Of a DNA stretch of 64,000 bases, positions 45,713-54,700 are shown in pieces (within the stretch, counting starts at the first letter, position 1; the number at the start of each line of letters is the position of its first letter). Made by a program: the position numbers and the translations under genes. Location: the NCBI RefSeq assembly GCF_029392895.1, contig NZ_CP114200.1, forward strand, positions 7,880,501 to 7,944,500, given 5' to 3'. The notes below the pieces were generated by a model that worked only from the letters and a program-made list of their open reading frames with translations, ran no database searches and was not told the DNA's origin. The DNA comes from Streptomyces sp. 71268. Lineage in GTDB: Bacteria > Actinomycetota > Actinomycetes > Streptomycetales > Streptomycetaceae.

Positions 45713-46366
45713 TCAGTGCTTGTCGGTCGCTCCCCGGTCGCAGGAGCAGGAACAGCAGGCGGCCCGGACCACCACGTCGTCGATCACCGGGCCCTGCGCG
45801 CTGTTGGCCGTGGTGCTGGCGAAGGAGAGGGTGGTGGAGGTGGACCGGGCGACGAAGGTGACCTGGCGTCCCACGTAACCCATGTTCGTCCTGGTCTTGC
45901 CGGTGATGTCGAAGGTGAAGTCCTGGATGGTCTGCCCGTCGATAAGGACGCGACCCGTCTTGACCGGCGAGTCGCCGGGGTTGCCGGCGAGGGCGTAGGT
46001 GATCGAGTACGTGGTGCCGGGGGTGGTCGGGAACGTCTGGCTGATCGTTCCCGGCGCCCCGCCGTTGAGGTCGACGGACTGGTTCCGCTCCGCCGCCTGC
46101 CAGAATCCGCGTCCGATGTGGTCCACGTTGCCACGAGTGACGGTCCACGGGCCTATTGTCCCGCCCGTCGTCACGTTGGTGAACCTGTTCGCGGGCACCG
46201 TGGGGTACTCGAAGCTCCCGTCGTCGACGCCGCGGGTCTGGCTGGCAGGCTTCGTCGTGCTGGTCGCGCTGTGCTGGTGGCTCGTTGTGGCCTGCGTGGC
46301 GCCGGCGGCGGCACCGAGCAGTCCGAGGGCGGCGATCACCGTCACGTACGGTCGTGCGGACACCAT
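45713..46366 (-). CDS. Secreted DUF642 / choice-of-anchor C-type protein with Cys-rich tail
   Basis: A 217-residue exported protein. The signal peptide is MVSARPYVTVIAALGLLGAAAGATQA. The mature domain is a DUF642/choice-of-anchor C beta-sandwich: DGSFEYPTVPANRFTNVTTG, IGPWTVTRGNVDHIG, QSVDLNGGAPGTISQTF, and GPVIDDVVV at the end. These domains resemble carbohydrate-binding modules. The C-terminus ACCSCSCDRGATDKH has four cysteines in seven residues, which is unusual for this domain. ATG 46366 has GGAGGAC directly upstream. Confidence 0.85.
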   Translation of the reverse strand: MVSARPYVTVIAALGLLGAAAGATQATTSHQHSATSTTKPASQTRGVDDGSFEYPTVPANRFTNVTTGGTIGPWTVTRGNVDHIGRGFWQAAERNQSVDLNGGAPGTISQTFPTTPGTTYSITYALAGNPGDSPVKTGRVLIDGQTIQDFTFDITGKTRTNMGYVGRQVTFVARSTSTTLSFASTTANSAQGPVIDDVVVRAACCSCSCDRGATDKH

Positions 46367-46728
46367 GTCCTCCCGGGTTTCGACAGCTTGGACAGAGCAC
46401 CGTGAACTCTGGCCCCTGCCCCTGGCATGGGCCACCCCTCGGGCGAGGGCGCGCCGACGCACGAGAATGCTACGGGCGCCGGGCGGGCGCCGGCCGTGTG
46501 CTCCCACAAGCCGGCGCCCAGGGGTGGGTTTCGGACACCCGTTGGGGGCGGCCTGGCCGGGGCGCACCCCGGCTCCCGGCGGTCTCGCACCCGCGAGCGG
46601 CGGGGGCGTTGGGCCGGGGCCGGGGCAGGCCGACGAAGTTGCCGTCCCGACCCCATCGCATATGGTCGTAAAAGGGGCTTACCGGGCATCTGTGCGACGG
46701 GCTGAGCGCGTCGGGACGGAGACAGGGC
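46367..46728. other. Divergent intergenic region
   Basis: 362 bases between the DUF642-type and deaminase genes. AT-richer bases near 46660-46680 (CATATGGTCGTAAAAGG) are a likely promoter for the deaminase. No gene or RNA is supported. Confidence 0.35.
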
Positions 46729-47298
46729 ATGTCAAAGCACCTGCGTTTTATGGCCGAGGCCGTGCGGTTGGCGACGGAGTCGGTGGAGAACAACTGGGGC
46801 GGCCCGTTCGGGGCGGTCATCGTCCGGGACGGGAAGATCGTCGCCCGGGGCCAGAACCGGGTCCTGCTGACCGCGGACCCCACCGCGCACGGCGAGGTCG
46901 AGGCCATCCGCAAGGCCATCCAGATCCTCAACCCGTCGGCACCCTCGGTCGCCAAGAACCGTCAGGACGCCAGCACGCTCAAGCTCATCCCGCGCGAGGA
47001 GGGGTCGCCCGACCCGCTCCCCAGGCGGGCCCGCATGCTCAAGGGGTGCACGATCTACACCAGCGGCGCGCCCTGTCCGATGTGCATGAGCGCCATCTAC
47101 TGGGCACGGCTGGACGCCGTCTACTTCGCCTGCGACCTCAAGGCCACCGCGGAGATCGGCTTCAGCGACGCCTACCAGTACGAGGACTTCAAGAAGCCGC
47201 TCGACCAGCGCCTCATCCCGATCAGGCAGATCCTCCCCGAACTCGGCGCCATCCCCTACGCGGCGTGGAAGCACAAGCCGGACAAGCACCCGTACTGA
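46729..47298 (+). CDS. Nucleoside/guanine deaminase-like zinc deaminase
   Basis: A 189-residue cytidine/deoxycytidylate deaminase-fold enzyme. Zn site: His54 with proton-shuttling Glu56 in TAHGEVEAI, and Cys116 plus Cys119 in GAPCPMCMSAIYWA. The end of the protein (DKHPY-type tail, and FKKPLDQRLIPIRQI) resembles guanine deaminase/tRNA-deaminase-like short forms, but a ~35-residue insertion (SAPSVAKNRQDASTLKLIPR...) separates the two motifs, unlike the typical ~155-residue enzymes. GGGACGGAGACAGGGC precedes ATG 46729. Substrate probably a purine or related base. Confidence 0.85.
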   Translation: MSKHLRFMAEAVRLATESVENNWGGPFGAVIVRDGKIVARGQNRVLLTADPTAHGEVEAIRKAIQILNPSAPSVAKNRQDASTLKLIPREEGSPDPLPRRARMLKGCTIYTSGAPCPMCMSAIYWARLDAVYFACDLKATAEIGFSDAYQYEDFKKPLDQRLIPIRQILPELGAIPYAAWKHKPDKHPY

Positions 47299-47360
47299 CC
47301 GGGCGCTCGGGCGCCGGTTCGCGGGGGAGGGGTGGGCGCGCCGGGTGAGCGCGGCGTCGG

Positions 47361-47768
47361 TCAGTCGATGACGGCGGTGGCCTCGATCTCCACCAGGTGC
47401 TCGGGCACGTCCAGCGCCGCGACGCCCAGCAGGGTGCCCGGCGGCACCGGGGTGGCTCCCAGTCGCGCGCCCGCGCGCATGGCGCCCTCCAGGAACAGGG
47501 GCATCTTGTCGGGCGTCCAGTCGACGACGTAGACGGTGAGCCGGGTCACGTCGGCGAAGGTGGCGCCGACCGAGGCCAGGGCGGTGTTGACGTTGAGGTA
47601 GCACTGCTCGACCTGGGCGGCGAGGTCACCCACGCCGACCGTGTTGCCCTCGGCGTCCCAGGCGACCTGGCCCGCGACGGAGATCAGCTTCGACCCGGTG
47701 GCGATGGACACCTGCCGGTACGCGTCGACCGCCGGCAGTCCGCTGGGGTTGGTCAGGGTGATGGCCAT
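47361..47768 (-). CDS. RidA family protein
   Basis: A 135-residue YjgF/YER057c/UK114 protein. Blocks: SIATGSKLISVAGQVAWDAEGNTVGVGDLAAQVEQCYLNV, VTRLTVYVVDW, and a C-terminal ALDVPEHLVEIEATAVI. The usual Arg105 position of catalytic RidA (which hydrolyses reactive enamines/imines) is not evident (segment VAALDVPEHLVEIEA), so it may belong to a Rid subgroup without deaminase activity. ATG 47768; the GAGGAG in the preceding bases is slightly distant. Confidence 0.85.
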   Translation of the reverse strand: MAITLTNPSGLPAVDAYRQVSIATGSKLISVAGQVAWDAEGNTVGVGDLAAQVEQCYLNVNTALASVGATFADVTRLTVYVVDWTPDKMPLFLEGAMRAGARLGATPVPPGTLLGVAALDVPEHLVEIEATAVID

Positions 47769-48267
47769 GGTGCGCGTCTCCTCGTCGTACGGGCCCCGCG
47801 GACGCACGTCCGCCGATCCACGGCGCCCTTGGTCTCTCGTGGTTACTGGATGACTGTAGGAGAGTGGCCGCTGACATGGGAGAACGCACTTTTCGGTGAC
47901 TCGGGAACCTCCCGGTGACCCAGCCGCTCAGCGGCCCGCCCGAGGAGCGAATCCGTCGGACGGCCGAGCCCCGGCGCGGGATGGTCCCGCCGCGCGCGGC
48001 GTCGGGGGCGGCGTGCGCGAGGCGGGGGCAGGGCGGCGCGCGCGGCCCCGGCGCCCGAGATGTCGCCGGCGTTAGCGGCACGTCAGCGGAACGGCAGCAC
48101 CGGGCCCGAAGCTGTGGTCAGACAGGTCTCGGCCGTGGGACGTGGATGGGCACCGGGTGACCGGCGCCCACCCACGTCCCCTCGGTCGCGGCCCGTACCC
48201 GCCGCTCAGTGGCGGGCTCGGCCACCCCGTCGACCCGCACCGTCCCGTTCCCCCAGGAGGCACCATG
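47769..48267. other. Divergent intergenic region
   Basis: 499 bases between RidA and the polysaccharide lyase genes. The stretch 47830-47900 (GTGGTTACTGGATGACTG) is AT-richer and may hold a promoter. AGGAGG at 48258-48263 is the lyase ribosome site. No convincing gene, RNA or strong hairpin. Confidence 0.35.
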
Positions 48268-49674
48268 CACAGACGCACCTTTCTCGCCGGCACCGTGTTG
48301 GGCGCCGCGGTCCTCACGGCCGTGCTGCCGGCCAGCGCGTCGGCGGCGCCGGTCACCTCCCTGAAGGAGCTGCAGAGCGCGATCGACCGCGCGGCGCCCG
48401 GCGCCCGCATCGTCGTGGCCAACGGGACGTACACCGTTCCCTCGGGCGGCATCCGGGTGTCCGGCAAGCACGGCACGACCAGCGCGCCCATCACCATCAC
48501 CGCGGAGTCGCGCGGCGGCGTGGTGCTCAAGGGGGAGCGCGGCTTCGTCTTCGACGCGTCGAGCAACGTCACCGTCAGCGGCTTCGCCTTCCGGCAGTCC
48601 ACCAGCCTGGAGATCCCGGGGAGTTGCCAACGCATCCGGCTGACCCGCAACGACTTCCAGCTCGCGGACCTGACCAAGCTGTACTGGGTGGTGGTGCGGG
48701 GCGACGACACCAAGATCGACCGCAACCACTTCCACCACAAGACCACCTCGGGCATCTTCGTTGTGATCGACGGGCCGGACGAGGCCACCATGGCCCAGCG
48801 GTCGCACATCTTCCGCAACCACTTCTCCGACCACAGCTTCAGCGGCCTCAACGGCGGCGAGGCGATCCGGCTCGGCGTCAGCAGCCGGGCGCTGGCCAGC
48901 GCGAACGCGGTGGTGGAGTACAACCTCTTCGAGCGGTGCGACGGGGACCCCGAGGCCATCTCGGTGAAGTCGTCGGACAACACCATCCGATACAACACGA
49001 TCCGCGACAGCCGGGGCGGCATCGTGCTGCGCCACGGCAACCGCTCAACGGTCGAGGGCAACTACCTGATCGGCGGGGCCGACGGGGTGCGCGTCTACGG
49101 CAACGACCACCTGATCGTCAACAACTACCTCAGTGGGTTGTCGGACGACGCCCTGGTGATCGGCAGCGGCAGCACCCGCGACCACCACCCCGGCGAGAGC
49201 GAGGACGAGCGGCGCGGCCACGACGCCTGCGACCGCGCGGTGATCGCGCACAACACCCTGCTGAACAACCGCGGCACGCTCTCCAGCGACGGCAAGCCGC
49301 ACGAGCCCCGCGACGTGGTGGTCGCCGACAACCTCCTGGTGGGCGACGTGGGCAGCCTCGTCGCGGTGCCGAAGTCCACCGGCTTCACCTGGCAGAGCAA
49401 CATCCTGTGGGGCGCGGCGTCCAACGGCACCGTTCCCACCGGCGGTTACACCCGCGTCGACCCCCGGCTGCGCAAGGCGTCCGACGGGATCTACCGGCTC
49501 GCGGCGGGCAGCCCGGCGATCGGCGCCGCCACGCTCAAGAGCCCGGCCGTGGCCGAGGACATCGACGGCCACCCGCGCGGCGACAAGCGCGACATCGGTG
49601 CGGACGAGTACGCGACGGCAGCCCCCGTACGCGCCCCCCTCACCCCGGCGGACGTCGGCCCGAACGCCGCGTGA
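48268..49674 (+). CDS. Secreted PL6-family polysaccharide lyase (alginate lyase / chondroitinase B-like)
   Basis: A 468-residue exported right-handed beta-helix enzyme. Its N-terminus MHRRTFLAGTVLGAAVLTAVLPASASA is a twin-arginine-like signal. The parallel helix has recurrent coils such as NVTVSGFAFRQSTSLEI, RIRLTRNDFQLAD and TIRYNTIRDSRGG. The PL6 catalytic pair is visible: Lys235 in AISVKSSDNTIRYN and Arg256 in IVLRHGNRSTVEGNYL. It cleaves acidic polysaccharide by beta-elimination, probably alginate- or glycosaminoglycan-like. AGGAGG four bases before ATG 48268. Confidence 0.92.
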   Translation, partial: HRRTFLAGTVLGAAVLTAVLPASASAAPVTSLKELQSAIDRAAPGARIVVANGTYTVPSGGIRVSGKHGTTSAPITITAESRGGVVLKGERGFVFDASSNVTVSGFAFRQSTSLEIPGSCQRIRLTRNDFQLADLTKLYWVVVRGDDTKIDRNHFHHKTTSGIFVVIDGPDEATMAQRSHIFRNHFSDHSFSGLNGGEAIRLGVSSRALASANAVVEYNLFERCDGDPEAISVKSSDNTIRYNTIRDSRGGIVLRHGNRSTVEGNYLIGGADGVRVYGNDHLIVNNYLSGLSDDALVIGSGSTRDHHPGESEDERRGHDACDRAVIAHNTLLNNRGTLSSDGKPHEPRDVVVADNLLVGDVGSLVAVPKSTGFTWQSNILWGAASNGTVPTGGYTRVDPRLRKASDGIYRLAAGSPAIGAATLKSPAVAEDIDGHPRGDKRDIGADEYATAAPVRAPLTPADVGPNAA

Positions 49675-49696
49675 GCGGCCACCGCTGACCGCCCGT

Positions 49697-49744
49697 GCCG
49701 CCTGTCGGCCCGCCCCGCGCCTTCGGGGCGGGCCGACGGGCGGC
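49697..49744. terminator. Very strong bidirectional hairpin terminator
   Basis: A 21-base-pair stem (49697-49717 with 49724-49744; one T-G wobble) and a 6-base loop between the convergent lyase and amidohydrolase-like genes. Confidence 0.88.
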
Positions 49745-49763
49745 GCTCCACTACACCCGCCCG

Positions 49764-50558
49764 TCAGGCGGACACCCGCGCGACGAGGTCGGCCAGCGCC
49801 TCGGCCAGCGCGTCCAGGCCGGGGCCCGCGGGCCCGCCCGGCTCGGCCATGTACAGGTCGCGCCGGATCTCCACCATGAGCGCGCTGACCGTCGCGTCCT
49901 TCCCGTAGTACGGCAGCGGCACGTACGTCCCCGCGAAGGGGCTGTCCAGGCCGACGCCGCCGAACCCCGCGAACGCCCGCCGGGCCGCCGCCAGCAGCGG
50001 GGCCGGCGTGTGGAAGGCGTCCGTGCCGAGGCAGATCGGCGGGCGCGGACCCGCGCCGTGCAGTTCGTAGGGCAGGGGCCTGGACGGGTACGAGTGGACG
50101 TCGATGATCACGGCACGCCCGACGGCGGCCAGCCGGTCGGCCACCGCGTCGGTCATGGCCTTGGCGTACGGGTGGAAGTAGCGCTCGACCAGGGGGCGCC
50201 CGTCGAAGTCGGCCGGGCGCAGGTCGGCCTGGTGCGTGGTGCGGGTGTAGACCGCGCCCATGCCGCGGCTCAGCATCTCCTCGCGCTCGTCGGGGAACCG
50301 TTCGGGGTCGACGACCAGGCGGGAGAGCTGGTTGACGAACCGCCAGGGGGCGGGGTGCGCCCTCTCGGCCGCGCGGGCGGCGACGCGCGCCGTGTGGGCG
50401 TCGGTGATGTGGTCCAACTCGATCGCCAACTCCCGGTCGTTAAGCACGATCCCGGCGCGGACGGCCGCGGGCACGGTCCGTGAGGAGTGCGGGACGTGCA
50501 GGAGCACGGGGGAGTCGGGTGCTCCCGGATGGAGCTGGAAGGGGGCGGCGGTGGGCAT
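49764..50558 (-). CDS. N-formylglutamate amidohydrolase-family protein
   Basis: A 264-residue protein of the N-formylglutamate deformylase/HutG family. Conserved blocks: VLLHVPHSSRTVP, LDHITDAHTARVAARAA, FVNQLSRLVVDPERFPDEREE, RYFHPYAKAMTDAV, VIIDVHSYPSRPLPYE and ALMVEIRRDLYM. The N-terminal HSS and IIDVHSYPS supply metal and catalytic residues. The gap to the methyltransferase gene upstream on this strand is only 43 bases, so it is probably the fourth gene of the NRPS operon. It could process a Glu/Gln-derived product or a formylated intermediate (inference), or simply be a histidine-catabolism copy. Confidence 0.82.
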   Translation of the reverse strand: MPTAAPFQLHPGAPDSPVLLHVPHSSRTVPAAVRAGIVLNDRELAIELDHITDAHTARVAARAAERAHPAPWRFVNQLSRLVVDPERFPDEREEMLSRGMGAVYTRTTHQADLRPADFDGRPLVERYFHPYAKAMTDAVADRLAAVGRAVIIDVHSYPSRPLPYELHGAGPRPPICLGTDAFHTPAPLLAAARRAFAGFGGVGLDSPFAGTYVPLPYYGKDATVSALMVEIRRDLYMAEPGGPAGPGLDALAEALADLVARVSA

Positions 50559-50601
50559 GCGTTCCTCGCTGGGCGTCCGGTACTGGTGCGTTCTCCCGCA
50601 A

Positions 50602-51747
50602 TCATCGGCCCCGGTCGCCGCGCGGGCCCGCCGCCGTGGGTTCGGTGGGGGCGGTCGTTCGGCGGTCCAGGAAGCGGCTGCCGGCGACCCGGGGCGCGCA
50701 CTGCCGCAGGCTGTCGCCCCGACCGGCCGCCAGGCTGAACCCGGTCGGGCGCAGTCTCAGCTCCAGCACCTGGAGCTGGCGCGGGTTCGACAGTCCGGTC
50801 AGCCGGTCGGCCAGCTCGTACGGGAGGGACTCCGCGCCGGTCACGCACAGGTAGGGGTCGTCCTCCAGCCCGGCCAGGTCGACGAACCGGCTGCCGCCCT
50901 CGTAGTTCACGCTGAACGCCGACACCCAGTCCAGGTCGAGACCGGCCAGCAGCCCGGGCAGGTCGCCGAAGCGCCAGGCGTGCACGACGGGGTGCAGGTA
51001 GGCGTCCGCGTCGATGACGTGCCGGGTCTCGGCGGTCGCGGCGCTCTCGCTGTTGGCGCCGTAACGCCCCTCGGCCAGCGTGAGCCCGAGGGCCCGTACG
51101 GTCTCCAGCCCCGACCCGGTGCCCGAGGCGTCGTCGAGCAGGCGGACCAGCTCCCGGTCGAGCAACCGGTCGTGTTCGCCGAGCGCGTGGTAGAGCCACA
51201 GGTACAACAGGCCGTCGTCCGCGAGCCGCTCGACCAGCCAGCGCAGACCGGCCCGCGGGTCGGGCAGGTGGTGCACGAGGCCGGTGCACACGACGAGGTC
51301 GAACGTTTCGGGCAAGGTCAGGCCCGGCACCAGGCCCTGCCGGAACTCCACGTTGCGCACCCCGTGCCGGTCGGCCAACGCGCGGGCGACGGCGAGCGAC
51401 GCGGCGGAGGCGTCCACTCCGACGAACCGGGCCTCGGGGTGGCCCTTGGCGAGGGCGACCAGGCGGTGGCCGGTGCCACAGCCCGCGTCCAGGACGCGCC
51501 GCTCGCCGAGCCGCCCGTCCGCCAGCAGGAACCCCATCGCGTTGGCCACGTCGTGCAGGAGCCCGGACTCCGCGGTGGGGGAGGGATAGGGGAAGCGCTC
51601 GTACAGGCGGCGCACCTCCGCCCTCCGCGTCTCCGCCTCCCGCACTTCCGGCCGCCCCGCGCCCTGTTCGGCGGCCGGCCGCCCCGCGTCCCGCTCGGCC
51701 GCCGGCTGCCGTGTGGTCTCGGCGCCCATCTCGTCGCGCGCGTTCAT
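50602..51747 (-). CDS. SAM-dependent methyltransferase of the NRPS operon
   Basis: A 381-residue class I methyltransferase. SAM motif VLDAGCGTGHRLVALAKGHP, then ARFVGVDASAASL, and FDLVVCTGLVHHLPDPRAGLRWL. The N-terminal ~45 residues are rich in Ala/Glu/Arg (AERDAGRPAAEQGAGR), perhaps a docking helix. The C-terminal ~140 residues (HVIDADAYLHPVVHAW, ALDLDWVSAFSV...) are extra to the Rossmann fold. ATG 51747 overlaps the NRPS stop by 4 bases, so methylation of the NRPS product or its precursor is very likely. Confidence 0.88.
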   Translation of the reverse strand: MNARDEMGAETTRQPAAERDAGRPAAEQGAGRPEVREAETRRAEVRRLYERFPYPSPTAESGLLHDVANAMGFLLADGRLGERRVLDAGCGTGHRLVALAKGHPEARFVGVDASAASLAVARALADRHGVRNVEFRQGLVPGLTLPETFDLVVCTGLVHHLPDPRAGLRWLVERLADDGLLYLWLYHALGEHDRLLDRELVRLLDDASGTGSGLETVRALGLTLAEGRYGANSESAATAETRHVIDADAYLHPVVHAWRFGDLPGLLAGLDLDWVSAFSVNYEGGSRFVDLAGLEDDPYLCVTGAESLPYELADRLTGLSNPRQLQVLELRLRPTGFSLAAGRGDSLRQCAPRVAGSRFLDRRTTAPTEPTAAGPRGDRGR

Positions 51748-54700
51748 GGCGTCCTCCCGATGTGCGGTCGGCTCAGTAGTCGCCGGGCGGCCAGCGCGAC
51801 ATGGGGCGGACGCATCATGCCGTAGTGGTCGGTTTCGACCGTGTCGGTGCTCCAGCCCCCGCGCGTCCAGAGCGCCCAGTCCGTGTCCGCGACGGTGTCG
51901 GTGCGGATGGTCTCCCGGGCGTAGACGGCGTGCACCGGCGCCCGCAGCCGGAACGAGGGACGCCAGCCGCGGAACAGGTCGCTCTGGTGGCGGATGGTGC
52001 GGAAGTTGTGTTCCAGGGCGTTCCGGTCCGCCTCGCCGAGCGGCCCCGCGAGGTCCCAGGCCCGGCGCAGCGCCGCCTCGTCCGCGGTGGCGCCCTCCGG
52101 GACGACGTCGAGGACGCGCCGGAGGGCCGGCGTGTCGACAGCACCGTAGGTGGCGTTGAGGGCCAGCCGCAGCGACTCCCGGTCGCCCTCCGGCTCCCGG
52201 CCGCCGATCCCGCAGTCCCACAGCTCCACCGCCGTGACCTCGACCCCGCGCCGCTCCAGGGCGTCGGCGACGGCGAGCGCGGCGAGCCCGCCCAGGGACC
52301 AGCCGAACAGGGCGAGCGCGCCCACCCCCGGCCGCTCGACCAACGCGGCGGCGTAGCGCCGCGCCAGGTCGTCGACGGTGTCGGGCTCTGCCCCCGCGCC
52401 GGACATCGCCGGCGACCGCACGCCCCACACCGGCAGCGTCCGCGGCAGCAGGCGCAGCAGCGGTTCGTACGCGTGCAGGGTGCCGCCCAGCGGATGGACC
52501 AGCACCAGCGGGACGGTGTCGGGTGCCGAGCCGGCGGGCCCGGTCGGCGCAAGTGGTACGACCAGTCCACGGCCGGGGGTCCGCGTCCGCCCGGCGGGTG
52601 TGGTCTGCCGGCCGTCGGGGCGCGGCGCGGCCGTCGCCCCCGGCCCGGAGTCCGGGCCCGGGGCCGCGTCGGGCGTCGCTTCCGGGGCGGTGCCGGCGAG
52701 CGCGGCCTCCATCGCGGCCAGGGTGCGGTGCTCGAAAATGACGCGCAACGGCAGCCGCACGCCGAGCGTCGCCCGCGCCTCCCGGGCCAACTGGGTGGCC
52801 AGCAGGGAGTGGCCGCCCAACGCGAAGAAGTCGTCGTCGTGGCACACGCTCTCGCGCCGCAACAGACGGCACCACAGGGCGGCCAGCGGACCGTCGGCCG
52901 GGCCGGCCGTCGACCCCGCGTCGGCGGTGGGCCCGCCCGCCTCGCGCCGCGCGGCGATCAGGGCGTGCAGCGCCGGCCGGTCGAGCTTGCCCGCCGCGGT
53001 GCGGGGCAGCGCGTCCACGACGTGGCAGGCGGCCGGCACCATGTACGCCGGCAGGCGCGCGGCGGCGTAGGCGCGCACCGCTTCCGGTGCCAGGCCGGGC
53101 CCGGCCGGGACCAGGCAGCCGACGAGCACCGGCCGCTCCGTCGACGTGTCGACCACCGTGGCCGCCGCGTCGGCCACCAGGGGCGCGCCGCGCAGCGTCT
53201 CGGCCACCTCGTCCAGTTCGATGCGGTGCCCGCGCAGCTTGATCTGGCCGTCGCGGCGGCCCAGGAACTCCAGGGTCCCGTCGGCCCGCCAGCGGGCCAG
53301 GTCGCCCGTGGCGTAGGCCCGGCGGCCGTCGGGCAGGGTGACGAAGCGCTCCCCGGTCAGGTCCGGTCGCCCGTGGTAACCGACGGCGAGTTGCGGCCCG
53401 GACAGGTACAGCTCGCCGGGGAAGCCGCGCGGCACCGGGCGCCGGTGGCGGTCCATCACCTGGGCCGTGACCCCGGCCAGCGGCCGGCCGATGACGGGTC
53501 GTGGGTGGGCGGGCCCGATCGGGCAGCCCGTGGCGTTCACGGTGAACTCGGTCGGCCCGTACACGTTCACGGCCCGCACCGGGCCGCTGGCCAGCCGGTC
53601 CCACAGCCCCTGCGGGACGGCCTCGCCGCCGAGTACCAGGAGTCGCGGGGCCGGCTTGCCGGGGGCGAGGAGGCCGGCGCGGACCAGGTGCTGGGCGTGC
53701 GTGGGCGTGGCGTCCAGCAGGTCGACGCGGTGGGCGCGCAGGAAGGCCACGAACGCCTCGCCATCGGAGCGCAGCGCGCTCGGCACGGGGTAGAGGGTGT
53801 GGCCCGAGCCGAGCAGCAGGGTGGACTGCCAGGAGGCGTCGAAGGACGGCGACGCGTTCTGGGCGACGCGCAGCGGCTCCCCGTCCGCCCGCGCTCCGGT
53901 GCCGTCGGCCTCCTCCCGCGAGACGTTCTCCAAGTCAGCGAAGGCCAGTTGGCGCATCGCCTGGCCGAAGGCGGCGAGGCTGCCGTGCCGCACCGCCACC
54001 GCCTTGGGCTGCCCCGAACTGCCGGAGGTGAAGATGATGTACGCGGTGTCGTCCGGCGTGGCATCGACGGACTCCGGGCCCGCGTCGGCCATGGCGTCGG
54101 GCCGTGGCGGCTCCGTCCAGCGCAGCCGTCGTACGCCGGGCGGAGCGAACGCGTCGTCCTGCTCCTCCTCAAGGACCAGCACCCGCACCTCCGCCGCCTC
54201 CACCAGGTGCCGCAGCCGCAGGGCCGGCAGGTCCGGGTCGAGCGCCACGCACACCGCGCCGACCCGCCACGCCCCGAACACGGCGGCGATCCGCCGCTCC
54301 GGGCGGGCGGCGAGGATGCCGACCGCCGTGCCCCGGCCGACCCCCGCTGCCCGCAACCGTCGGCCCAACGCTCCGGCCCGCGCGTCGAGTTCGGCGTACG
54401 TGAGCACGGTCGGGGCGCCGCTGCCCGGGGCCGCTACCACGGCCGGCCGCTCGGGGTGGAGCAGGGCGCGCTCGCGCACGGCCTCGGGCAGCAGGGCCCA
54501 GCGCGGCGGCTTGAGCGGCTCGCCCTCCGCCAGGGCCGTCACCTCGCGCCGCGCCTCCCCGTCGGTCAGCGGAAGCTCGTCCCACACCAACGCGTCCAGC
54601 GCCGCCCCCGCCCGCACGCCGGCCACCACCGTCGCGAACGCCGCGGCCAGGCTGGTGGCCGTCCGTTCGTCGTACAGCTCGGTGGCGTACTCCAACTCGC

